Shown: piece after piece, positions 1-6,014 of the stretch
How the letters are laid out: each line of letters starts with the position of its first letter
How positions within the stretch are numbered: position 1 is the stretch's first letter
DNA from: Sphingobacteriaceae bacterium
Lineage (GTDB): Bacteria > Bacteroidota > Bacteroidia > B-17B0 > Aurantibacillaceae
DNA length: 7,325 nucleotides
Direction: 5' to 3'
Assembly: GCA_023251695.1 (NCBI GenBank)
Contig: JAHEYE010000172.1
Location: 1 to 7,325 of the forward strand
Made by a program: the position numbers and the translations under genes
Notes under the pieces: model-generated
Told to the model about the DNA's origin: nothing
Databases searched by the model: none
Seen by the model: the letters and a program-made list of their open reading frames with translations, nothing else

Positions 1-390
1 TTTTGAAAGACACATAAACTCTTTCACGCGTTCTGTTCTCCATTTACAGTAGTCCAAAGCCTGTTCATAGCTAATACCCACCACAGGATATTCCCTATAG
101 GCCGGATGACGGTAATAATATTTTACATAAGGCTCGTTGGTGGCATATTTTTCACGCCATACTAAAGTATCGGGCAAAACAGCGATATGTTGAGGAGAGT
201 TCTTTCCGTACTTCCTTGCGACCCACCATTCATATTCAACCCACGAAAAATTACTGATCTCAGTTTCATCAGCAAATAAAGTATCATTGATTTTCACAGT
301 CCCCGGTGGAAGAAACTCTTTTTTCTTATTAGAAATAAATGAAAGTCCAATGAATAAAATAATTCCTGATAAAAGTAATTTTCGGATCAT
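1..390 (-). CDS. SUMF1/formylglycine-generating-enzyme-like exported protein (C-terminus cut off by window edge)
   Basis: An open frame of 130 codons runs from ATG (390-388) to the left edge without a stop, so only the N-terminal part is visible. It begins with MIRK and a hydrophobic stretch (about residues 5-20, LLLSGIILFIGLSFI), which reads as a signal peptide or membrane anchor. There is no lipobox cysteine. Residues 29-52 (start LPPGTVKINDT, then ADETEISNFSW) and residues 104-122 (YPVVGISYEQALDYCKWRT) match the start of the SUMF1/FGE-sulfatase fold, where 'PV..VS...A..YC.W' is the conserved core. In Bacteroidota this fold is used in sulfatase activation but also in catalytically inert envelope proteins such as the gliding proteins GldJ/GldK. 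The catalytic cysteines of true FGE would lie beyond the edge, so enzymatic activity cannot be judged. It starts 5 bases after the stop of the membrane-protein gene and is probably co-transcribed with the sigma factor. The family call is firm; the role is inferred. Confidence 0.8.
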   Translation of the reverse strand, partial: MIRKLLLSGIILFIGLSFISNKKKEFLPPGTVKINDTLFADETEISNFSWVEYEWWVARKYGKNSPQHIAVLPDTLVWREKYATNEPYVKYYYRHPAYREYPVVGISYEQALDYCKWRTERVKEFMCLSK

Positions 391-395
391 TATGG

Positions 396-2162
396 TCAAA
401 TCTCAAGGGCTTTCTTAAATTCACCCATATCACTGCCATCCGGTAATTGGGCTAAATTAAATTTACCTTTAGAATCACTAACGGCACGGTTAAATTCGTT
501 GCTATCACAAAAATAAACGTTACCGCCCGCCACGATACAAAGTGTGTATTTACTTTTCTCGCTATACATAAAACGATAAGGATTACTGCTCATGTTAAAA
601 ACAATGTTTCTTCCCTTATCAATCAGGAAAACTGAGCTAGGATCTAATGGAACAGAATTGGAAGCGTATCGCGGTTCAATAACCCGTCCACGTGGCATTG
701 ATTTCGGACAATCAGAATTATATATTCCAAAATTGTTCACAGTGAATATCCGGGAAACGTTTTGTGCGGCCGTACTGTTTTTTGTTTCACCTTCCATCTG
801 AGCTTCCATTGCACGACGGATACGGATTTGTTCTTTTAATAATTCATCACTAAGTTTTTTCTGTTCTTCTACATAAGCTAATAATTTAGCATCCATTTGG
901 TCTTTTAGCTTTTGTTCATCAGCTTCGCGTTTATCGAGTGCTACATTGTACTCAATAAATTTCTTTTCGTAAACTGCTGAAGCTTTTTCGAAATCTTCCC
1001 CGGTTAAAACAGGGTACACAATTAATTTCTCTTCGCGGTTCCTGTACTTTAATGTGAGGATATAATTTTTACCTTTTTGCGGACCTTGCGAAATAATGGC
1101 GCTGCTCCAGGTAATGGAATGAAGTTCTTTTGTATAATTTTTATTTTCGGTACCCACTTCAAAAACTGAATTTTTGAAAGCTGAAAGCTCAGGGTAATCT
1201 TTATAATCAACCTCTAAGTTAAATTGGGGGCGACCGGTGGCTTTGGCCGGTTTAGCAGGTTGTTTGGGTTGAGGAAGGGCAATAATTTTTTTATCGTATA
1301 CGGTTTTAACACTATCGATTTGCAGGGGTACATGTTCAATTTTTTTAACCAGTTGTATCTCTTTACCGTTTTTTTGTTTTGAATTCCCGTCGGCGGGTGG
1401 CGCGGGCTCAGGTGAAATTACTGGAGAATCATGTTTAATCACCTGCCAGTTATGACCAACTGTATCTAAATAATACTGATTGTATCTGTCATCGGTATAA
1501 CGCGAAGCCAGCTCAACAGTGATAGGCTTCCCTTGCTTGAGATAAACTTCTTCACCATTCTGATAACCTTTCACATCAAACATGCCTGCACTTTCAAAAG
1601 TGTATTGTGTTCCGGCACTGTCGTAAGTCATAGGAATACCGCTGGCAATAATATCAGCCTGATCGTGAAACTCACGGTACATGATTTCAACATCACCAAT
1701 AATTTCTTTACCTTCTTTATTAACGAAAGCAGCTTTAGGAACTTTTATTTTTGTCCCGATAGCTATCGGGGTTGTGTGATGAGCAAGCTCCCCGCCTTTT
1801 TGTGCGTTTACTTTATAGGTCTTGTACGGAACATCCAATTTTTTAGAAGGAGGTGCAATAAAATTCCCATTACTTTTTGCTTCTTTATTCTTATTACTTA
1901 CTAAAGTATTTGTTTTATCATTTGTCGCTGTTTGTTTGTTTTGTTTATTGAATACGGTGAAATAAGTAACTGTACATACAACTGCTAATCCTGCTATCAC
2001 CGTGGCGTAAGTTATTTTTTTATTCTTTAAAAAATTAACATCGCTTTTGGCCTTTTGTATGCTTTGTTGCTTGAATTGTTTGACTAATTTGTCAAAATCT
2101 TTATTCTTGTTTATCTCATCGTCGCTAATCTTCGGGCGATGCAAATTAAATTTTGGTTCCAT
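396..2162 (-). CDS. Single-pass membrane protein with large exported region, probable regulator of the upstream ECF sigma factor
   Basis: The protein has 588 residues. Residues 1-48 are a charged, probably cytoplasmic segment. Residues 50-70 are a hydrophobic helix (YATVIAGLAVVCTVTYFTVF). Residues 115-243 form a conserved beta-rich region with GTKIKVPKAAFV, MYREFHDQADIIASGIPM and TFESAGMFDVKGY, a pattern I recall from uncharacterised Bacteroidota proteins. A Pro/Lys-rich linker spans about 245-310. A Lys/Glu-rich coiled coil lies at about 393-460, followed by a C-terminal domain at 468-588 containing FTVNNFGIYNSDCP. It starts 1 base after the sigma stop codon, so translation is probably coupled. 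Topology and position suggest an anti-sigma or signal-transducing partner, with the short N-terminus facing the sigma factor. There is no zinc-finger (HxxxCxxC) and no FecR signature, so the anti-sigma role is inference. A 16-bp palindrome encodes residues 132-136 (PIAIG). ORF and topology are well supported; function is not known. Confidence 0.85.
   Translation of the reverse strand: MEPKFNLHRPKISDDEINKNKDFDKLVKQFKQQSIQKAKSDVNFLKNKKITYATVIAGLAVVCTVTYFTVFNKQNKQTATNDKTNTLVSNKNKEAKSNGNFIAPPSKKLDVPYKTYKVNAQKGGELAHHTTPIAIGTKIKVPKAAFVNKEGKEIIGDVEIMYREFHDQADIIASGIPMTYDSAGTQYTFESAGMFDVKGYQNGEEVYLKQGKPITVELASRYTDDRYNQYYLDTVGHNWQVIKHDSPVISPEPAPPADGNSKQKNGKEIQLVKKIEHVPLQIDSVKTVYDKKIIALPQPKQPAKPAKATGRPQFNLEVDYKDYPELSAFKNSVFEVGTENKNYTKELHSITWSSAIISQGPQKGKNYILTLKYRNREEKLIVYPVLTGEDFEKASAVYEKKFIEYNVALDKREADEQKLKDQMDAKLLAYVEEQKKLSDELLKEQIRIRRAMEAQMEGETKNSTAAQNVSRIFTVNNFGIYNSDCPKSMPRGRVIEPRYASNSVPLDPSSVFLIDKGRNIVFNMSSNPYRFMYSEKSKYTLCIVAGGNVYFCDSNEFNRAVSDSKGKFNLAQLPDGSDMGEFKKALEI
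1755..1770. repeat. Perfect 16-bp palindrome CCCGATAGCTATCGGG inside a coding sequence
   Basis: The sequence is identical to its own reverse complement over all 16 bases. It lies in frame in the membrane-protein gene and encodes the core of TPIAIG at residues 131-136. I recall this palindrome recurring many times in several Bacteroidota genomes, mostly between genes; that is memory and cannot be checked here. It occurs only once in this window. As RNA it could fold only into a short hairpin with almost no loop, so a double-stranded DNA role (protein site or mobile palindrome) fits better than a terminator. Confidence 0.7.
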
Positions 2163-2163
2163 A

Positions 2164-2739
2164 CTATGTTTTAAAATTCGTAATTGTTTTTTTTAATCTT
2201 TCGAGTATCCTGTACATTCTTACTTTGGCGTTATTTTCTGTTATTTCCAATACTTCTGCAATTTCTTTAAAAGGACGGTGCTCAAAAAAGCGCATTTCTA
2301 TCATTTGAAGATCATCTTCGGGCAATTGTTTAATTAACTGTTGCAATGCAGGAAGGTATTCCTCAAAAAATGGTTCCTGAACTTCTTCATAAATATTTTT
2401 CAAATCGCCAACATCCGCGTTTATGGCGCGTTTGTTTTTCTGGTCGCGGAACAATTGCATTACTTCACTGTGCGCAATACGGAACAGCCAGCTGGCAAAA
2501 GGCACGCCTTTAAATTCGTATCGGTTTAAATTCGTGAGTGCTTTTAGAAAAACCTGTGCGGTTACATCAAAGGCGGTGTCTTTGCAATCCATCCGCTGAT
2601 ACACATAACCGAAAATTTGTTTGTAATATTTATCGTAGATCGGTCCGAAATGTTCAGGGTTCTGTTTCGCAGCTTCAATAATTAATTGCTCTTCCTGCAA
2701 TTGATTGGTAGTATGATGGTATCTGGGGTTAAAGTTCAT
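2164..2739 (-). CDS. ECF-type RNA polymerase sigma factor (sigma-70 family)
   Basis: The protein has 191 residues, the usual ECF length. Sigma region 2 spans about residues 30-100, with DKYYKQIFGYVYQRM, then the region-2 core DVTAQVFLKAL (58-68) and PFASWLFRIAHSEVMQLFRD (80-99), which bind the core polymerase and the -10 element. An acidic linker follows (about 108-127). Region 4 covers about 128-185 with LIKQLPEDDLQMIEMRFFE and the helix-turn-helix FKEIAEVLEITENNAKVRMYR (157-177), which reads the -35 element. Region 3 is absent, as expected for ECF factors. The ATG at 2739-2737 is the only reasonable start: in-frame upstream codons reach a stop with no other ATG/GTG/TTG. No Shine-Dalgarno is present. 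The next gene starts 1 base after the stop. The layout suggests a signal-responsive sigma factor controlled by the downstream membrane protein and probably activating its own unit. Confidence 0.93.
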   Translation of the reverse strand: MNFNPRYHHTTNQLQEEQLIIEAAKQNPEHFGPIYDKYYKQIFGYVYQRMDCKDTAFDVTAQVFLKALTNLNRYEFKGVPFASWLFRIAHSEVMQLFRDQKNKRAINADVGDLKNIYEEVQEPFFEEYLPALQQLIKQLPEDDLQMIEMRFFEHRPFKEIAEVLEITENNAKVRMYRILERLKKTITNFKT

Positions 2740-2782
2740 GAATGCTGCTTGTGCAATACATCCTTATAATGACTTAAGCCAC

Positions 2783-2798
2783 TTTGGGTTACGCCAAA
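2783..2798 (-). promoter_or_regulatory. Short stem-loop in the leader of the sigma-factor gene
   Basis: Arms TTTGG (2783-2787) and CCAAA (2794-2798) pair perfectly around a 6-base loop. The stem lies about 45 bases upstream of the sigma-factor ATG and would be in its 5' untranslated RNA if transcription starts further upstream. Five base pairs are weak and chance is a real alternative. Confidence 0.2.
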
Positions 2799-2820
2799 AT
2801 TTCAAAAAACGTTATTAGTA

Positions 2821-2845
2821 TAACTAAGTAATTGATACTCAGTTA
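2821..2845. promoter_or_regulatory. Imperfect 25-bp palindrome upstream of the sigma factor, possible operator or promoter region
   Basis: The arms TAACTAAGTA (2821-2830) and TACTCAGTTA (2836-2845) are inverted repeats matching at 9 of 10 positions around a 5-base centre. A second, overlapping perfect repeat (GTTAT 2811-2815, ATAAC 2820-2824) adjoins it. On the minus strand the edge of the palindrome contains TATACT (2822-2817), which resembles a -10 hexamer, but no convincing -35 box or TTTG element lies at the right distance. It is 80-105 bases upstream of the sigma-factor start, the only sizeable non-coding leader in the left unit. Symmetry is seen; an operator role is inference. Confidence 0.35.
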
Positions 2846-2883
2846 CACAATTTATCATTTTATTGAGTGAAGTAATATTAATT

Positions 2884-2924
2884 AAGGGTGAAATGCCGTT
2901 TTCAATGAGTGAATGATTACCCTT
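2884..2924 (-). terminator. Weak inverted repeat after the TPR gene, possible terminator or RNA-end structure
   Basis: Downstream of the TPR gene stop (minus strand), AAGGGT (2924-2919) and ACCCTT (2889-2884) can pair across about 29 bases. A nested TGAAA/TTTCA stem with a 6-base loop lies in the 3' part. There is no U-run after the outer stem, only AATTAATATT, so this is not a classical intrinsic terminator. The segment separates the TPR gene from the sigma unit, which reads the same way, so read-through remains possible. Confidence 0.2.
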
Positions 2925-2936
2925 GATATTCAGAGT

Positions 2937-4307
2937 TTAAGTCTTTGGGGACTTTTTTTTCAAGGCTTCAAGATTCCGTTCGAGGTATTTTTTACTAGGT
3001 AGTAAAGATTGCTGAATACGTTTGGCATAATAAATGGAATCAAGTATAGCCTTATTTTTTGTGTCCACAATTTCTTTCTGCTTTTCTATTAATTTATTTT
3101 TTTCGTTTAATTGATTATTAATGCGTTTTCTGATTTGATTGGAACGGTACAGACTAAAAGCAACGATCATAACCAAAAACAAAATCACTGAAGCACCGAT
3201 GATAAAATAGGTTTGCCTGTTTATCTGCTCTTCTTTTTCTTTTTGAATTAAGCCAAGTTCATTAATTTTCGCTTCGTTCTTGGCCGATTCGTATTTTTCA
3301 CTGAGCTCCGCCATTACACGCGCATTTTCATCCCTAACCAAACTGTCATTAAACTCTGCGAACCTTAATGCATAATACGAACTCAACTTGTAATTTCCGT
3401 TATTCCGGTAAGCTCTTGCAAATTCATACAGGATCTCACTCAAAACCATTTCATCTTCCTGCTTATACATTTCGTCTTTCGAAAGCTGAAGGTACTTTAC
3501 AGCCGAATCCGCACTTGCTTTACTACCCTCATCAGCAAACATTCTTCCTAATTGATATAGCGCATAATAATGAAGGTCGGACCCCTCAAATTCTTCGCTT
3601 ATCTTTAAGGCTGATCGAAGCGCTTTTTCTGCTTCAGCATAATTGCCGGCATCCGTTTCAATCAAGCCCATGCATTGGTAGGCCAGGTGGATATCATTCT
3701 TACTATTTAACCTCTTCGCTATTTCAAGGCATTTTCCTGAATAATATCTGGCGCTATCGAGATATACCGGATTGTTTTGCCCGGCTCTATAAAAACAAGT
3801 GGCTAAATTATTATAAAGGGTACATGTTACTTTCTCATCTTTAATTTCAGAAGCTAATCTGATTGCTTTTTTGAAATGATGAAAGGCATTTTCAGTCATA
3901 TGTGAATTAGCAAACATGTTAGCCATTAAATTGTAAACAGCCGCCTGATATTTTATATTACCCGTTTTTTCTGCAATTTTTAAAGCTTTTATTAATAAAG
4001 GTTGCGCCTCATTTGAATTCCCTGACTCAAAAAAAACACTGGCCATCCCAAAACATAAAAAGTACTTTCCCCTATCGGTTGTAAGCTTATCCAAATAGGT
4101 ATCAAGGCGGGTTACCAGAAAATCATTGACATTTGTTTTATCAATAAAAGCGATAACCTCTTCTGAACCTAGTCCGGCATTTATGATTGTAATTAATTCA
4201 TTGGCATTGTCAAGGGTAGAATCAGGATATAATTTTAATCCATCGGCCTTAAGCCCGGAACTAAGGAGCAGTATTAGAACAATGCCGAATTTTACACAAA
4301 ACTTCAC
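2937..4307 (-). CDS. TPR membrane protein with C-terminal coiled coil, lacking the SpoIIE/PP2C phosphatase domain of its relatives
   Basis: The protein has 456 residues. Residues 1-22 are a signal peptide (MKFCVKFGIVLILLLSSGLKA). About six tetratricopeptide-like helical pairs fill residues 80-322, for example AEAEKALRSALKISEEF (224-240). One membrane helix lies at 366-387 (TYFIIGASVILFLVMIVAFSLY). A cytoplasmic coiled coil spans 390-425, followed by LDSIYYAKRIQQSLLPS (422-438). In Bacteroidota this architecture usually continues into a SpoIIE-type PP2C phosphatase, and YAKRIQQ.LLPS marks the entry to that domain. Here the protein stops 18 residues later (ALKKKSPKT). The periplasmic TPR part would bind a partner and the inner coiled coil would pass the signal on, but no catalytic domain is left. 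The ATG at 4307-4305 gives the complete signal peptide. The gene is divergent from the carboxyltransferase gene. Architecture is firm, role unknown. Confidence 0.88.
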   Translation of the reverse strand: MKFCVKFGIVLILLLSSGLKADGLKLYPDSTLDNANELITIINAGLGSEEVIAFIDKTNVNDFLVTRLDTYLDKLTTDRGKYFLCFGMASVFFESGNSNEAQPLLIKALKIAEKTGNIKYQAAVYNLMANMFANSHMTENAFHHFKKAIRLASEIKDEKVTCTLYNNLATCFYRAGQNNPVYLDSARYYSGKCLEIAKRLNSKNDIHLAYQCMGLIETDAGNYAEAEKALRSALKISEEFEGSDLHYYALYQLGRMFADEGSKASADSAVKYLQLSKDEMYKQEDEMVLSEILYEFARAYRNNGNYKLSSYYALRFAEFNDSLVRDENARVMAELSEKYESAKNEAKINELGLIQKEKEEQINRQTYFIIGASVILFLVMIVAFSLYRSNQIRKRINNQLNEKNKLIEKQKEIVDTKNKAILDSIYYAKRIQQSLLPSKKYLERNLEALKKKSPKT

Positions 4308-4309
4308 AT

Positions 4310-4369
4310 ATCAAATATAAAAATTAAAACTAATTATACTATAAATGACAGGTAAATGTTATATTTGAT
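4310..4369. promoter_or_regulatory. Divergent promoter region framed by an 11-bp perfect inverted repeat
   Basis: The 76-base gap between the TPR gene (minus) and the carboxyltransferase gene (plus) carries ATCAAATATAA (4310-4320) and its exact reverse complement TTATATTTGAT (4359-4369). Each copy contains TATATTTG, a perfect match to the Bacteroidota -7 consensus TAnnTTTG, pointing outward on each strand. The plus-strand copy (4360-4367) lies 16 bases before the ATG at 4384, which leaves room for a short leader. The minus-strand copy (4319-4312) ends only 4 bases before the ATG at 4307, so that transcript would be almost leaderless. A -33 TTTG is not evident on either strand. AT-rich sequence makes some symmetry likely by chance. 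Confidence 0.45.
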
Positions 4370-4383
4370 TCTCGATTTAAATT

Positions 4384-6012
4384 ATGAATCTGGATTTTAA
4401 CAAAAACGAAGATAAAATGAACCTGCTCATTTCTCAGATGGAGCAGCGGTTGCAGAAAATTTATTTAGGAGGCGGTAAATCACGCATAGATAAATTACAC
4501 GAACAGGGTAAAATGACTGCCCGGGAACGTATTGATTTTTTACTGGATAAAAATACGTCACGTTTTGAAATGGGCGCTTTCGCAGGTTATGAAATGTATC
4601 CTGAGCACGGCGGTTGTCCGGGCGGAGGTGTGGTAATAGTTATAGGTTATGTAAGCGGCAAACAATGCATTGTTGTTGCTAACGATGCTACGGTAAAAGC
4701 CGGTGCCTGGTTTCCGATTACCGGAAAAAAGAATTTACGGGCGCAGGAAATTGCAATGGAAAATAAATTGCCAATTATTTATTTAGTAGATAGTGCAGGC
4801 GTTTTTTTACCGATGCAGGATGAAATTTTTCCTGATAAAGAACATTTCGGACGAATTTTCAGAAACAACGCCATCATGAGTAGCATGGGCATTTTGCAAA
4901 TTGCGGCTGTAATGGGAAGTTGTGTGGCGGGCGGAGCATATTTACCAATCATGAGTGATGAAGCCATGATCGTAGATAAAACAGGATCTATATTTTTAGC
5001 CGGAAGTTATTTAGTGAAAGCAGCCGTTGGAGAAAATATTGATAACGAAACTTTAGGAGGCGCAACTACACATTGCGAAGTGAGCGGTGTAACAGATTAT
5101 AAATGCAAGGACGATTCGGATTGCTTAACACGAATCAGAAACATTATGGGTAAAGTGGGCGACTATGAAAAAGCCGGCTTTAACAAAGAAACACCTGCCC
5201 TTCCGAAAAAAGATCAAAAAGAAATTTATGGTATCGTTCCGGATGCACGGGACAAACAATTTGATATGCGGGACATTATTGAACGTTTGGTTGATAACAG
5301 CGAATACGAAGAATACAAAGAACTATACGGACAATCGATTATTTGCGCTTATGCACGGGTTGACGGTTGGGCGGTTGGAATTGTGGCCAACCAACGTAAA
5401 GTTGTAAAAAGCAAAAAAGGTGAAATGCAATTTGGAGGTGTGATTTATAGCGACAGCGCCGATAAAGCGGCGCGCTTTATAATGAACTGTAATCAAAAGA
5501 AAATTCCATTGGTATTTTTACAGGATGCAACCGGTTTTATGGTAGGTTCGCGCAGCGAACATGGCGGAATAATTAAGGACGGCGCGAAAATGGTTAATGC
5601 CATGAGTAATTCTGTTGTACCAAAATTCACAATTATTATTGGTAATAGTTACGGTGCAGCAAATTATGCAATGTGCGGTAAAGCATATGATCCAAGATTA
5701 ATTGTTGGATGGCCGACAGCACAGGTTGCCGTTATGGGTGGCGCACAGGCTGCTAAAGTTTTAGTACAAATTGAAATAGCAAGCTTAAAAGGAAAAGGCG
5801 AAGAAATTACTCCTGAAAAAGAAACCGAATTATTTAATAAGATAAAAGACCGTTACGATTCACAAACAACTCCGTATTACGCCGCATCGCGTTTGTGGTT
5901 AGACGCAATCATCGACCCTTTGGATACACGAAAGGTGATTAGCATGGGAATCGAAATGGCAAATCATTGCCCTATTACAAAACCATATAATGTAGGGGTA
6001 CTCCAAACTTAA
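4384..6012 (+). CDS. Acyl-CoA carboxylase carboxyltransferase (beta) subunit, methylcrotonyl-CoA carboxylase type
   Basis: The protein has 542 residues, matching the roughly 535-residue MCC beta family and longer than the roughly 510-residue propionyl-CoA type. It transfers CO2 from carboxybiotin to an acyl-CoA, probably 3-methylcrotonyl-CoA in leucine breakdown, in the cytoplasm. The N-terminal half has SRIDKLHEQGKMTARERIDF, then VDSAGVFLPMQDEIFPDKEHFGRIF and the acyl-CoA-side oxyanion loop MGSCVAGGAYLP (177-188). The C-terminal half has KGEMQFGGVIYSDSADKAARF, FLQDATGFMVGS and the biotin-side loop GNSYGAANYAMCGKAYDPR (420-438), then GWPTAQVAVMGGAQAAK (442-458). MCC enzymes usually read YGAGNY where this has YGAANY. 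The ATG at 4384 gives the FNKNED N-terminus I recall for Bacteroidota homologues; the ATG at residue 12 is less likely. No biotin carboxylase or biotin carrier gene is adjacent. The family is firm; substrate is inferred. Confidence 0.93.
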   Translation: MNLDFNKNEDKMNLLISQMEQRLQKIYLGGGKSRIDKLHEQGKMTARERIDFLLDKNTSRFEMGAFAGYEMYPEHGGCPGGGVVIVIGYVSGKQCIVVANDATVKAGAWFPITGKKNLRAQEIAMENKLPIIYLVDSAGVFLPMQDEIFPDKEHFGRIFRNNAIMSSMGILQIAAVMGSCVAGGAYLPIMSDEAMIVDKTGSIFLAGSYLVKAAVGENIDNETLGGATTHCEVSGVTDYKCKDDSDCLTRIRNIMGKVGDYEKAGFNKETPALPKKDQKEIYGIVPDARDKQFDMRDIIERLVDNSEYEEYKELYGQSIICAYARVDGWAVGIVANQRKVVKSKKGEMQFGGVIYSDSADKAARFIMNCNQKKIPLVFLQDATGFMVGSRSEHGGIIKDGAKMVNAMSNSVVPKFTIIIGNSYGAANYAMCGKAYDPRLIVGWPTAQVAVMGGAQAAKVLVQIEIASLKGKGEEITPEKETELFNKIKDRYDSQTTPYYAASRLWLDAIIDPLDTRKVISMGIEMANHCPITKPYNVGVLQT

Positions 6013-6014
6013 TT

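Noticed and set aside
592..801. Plus-strand open frame of 69 codons inside the membrane-protein gene
   Set aside because: It lies wholly antisense to a well-supported CDS, shows no domain-like pattern and has no promoter or ribosome-binding signal.
1533..1904. Plus-strand open frame of 123 codons
   Set aside because: Shadow of the membrane-protein gene; the Phe/Ile/Thr/Asn-rich product reflects reverse-complemented Lys/Glu/Asn codons.
2729..2761. Ten-codon upstream frame (MYCTSSIHEL) overlapping the sigma-factor start
   Set aside because: AAGG directly abuts its ATG, too close to serve as a ribosome-binding site, and so short a frame is expected by chance. Kept only as a remote translational-coupling idea.
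2953..2960. Recent frameshift at the A8 run having truncated a TPR-phosphatase
   Set aside because: Both other frames close within about 45 bases and no phosphatase-like residues appear before the sigma-factor gene.
3368..3844. Plus-strand open frame of 158 codons
   Set aside because: Antisense to the TPR repeats of a clearly real gene; its composition (His, Ser, Tyr, Leu scatter) resembles no protein family.
5165..5407. Plus-strand open frame of 80 codons in another frame of the carboxyltransferase gene
   Set aside because: The carboxyltransferase frame is conserved throughout, so this is an out-of-frame shadow.
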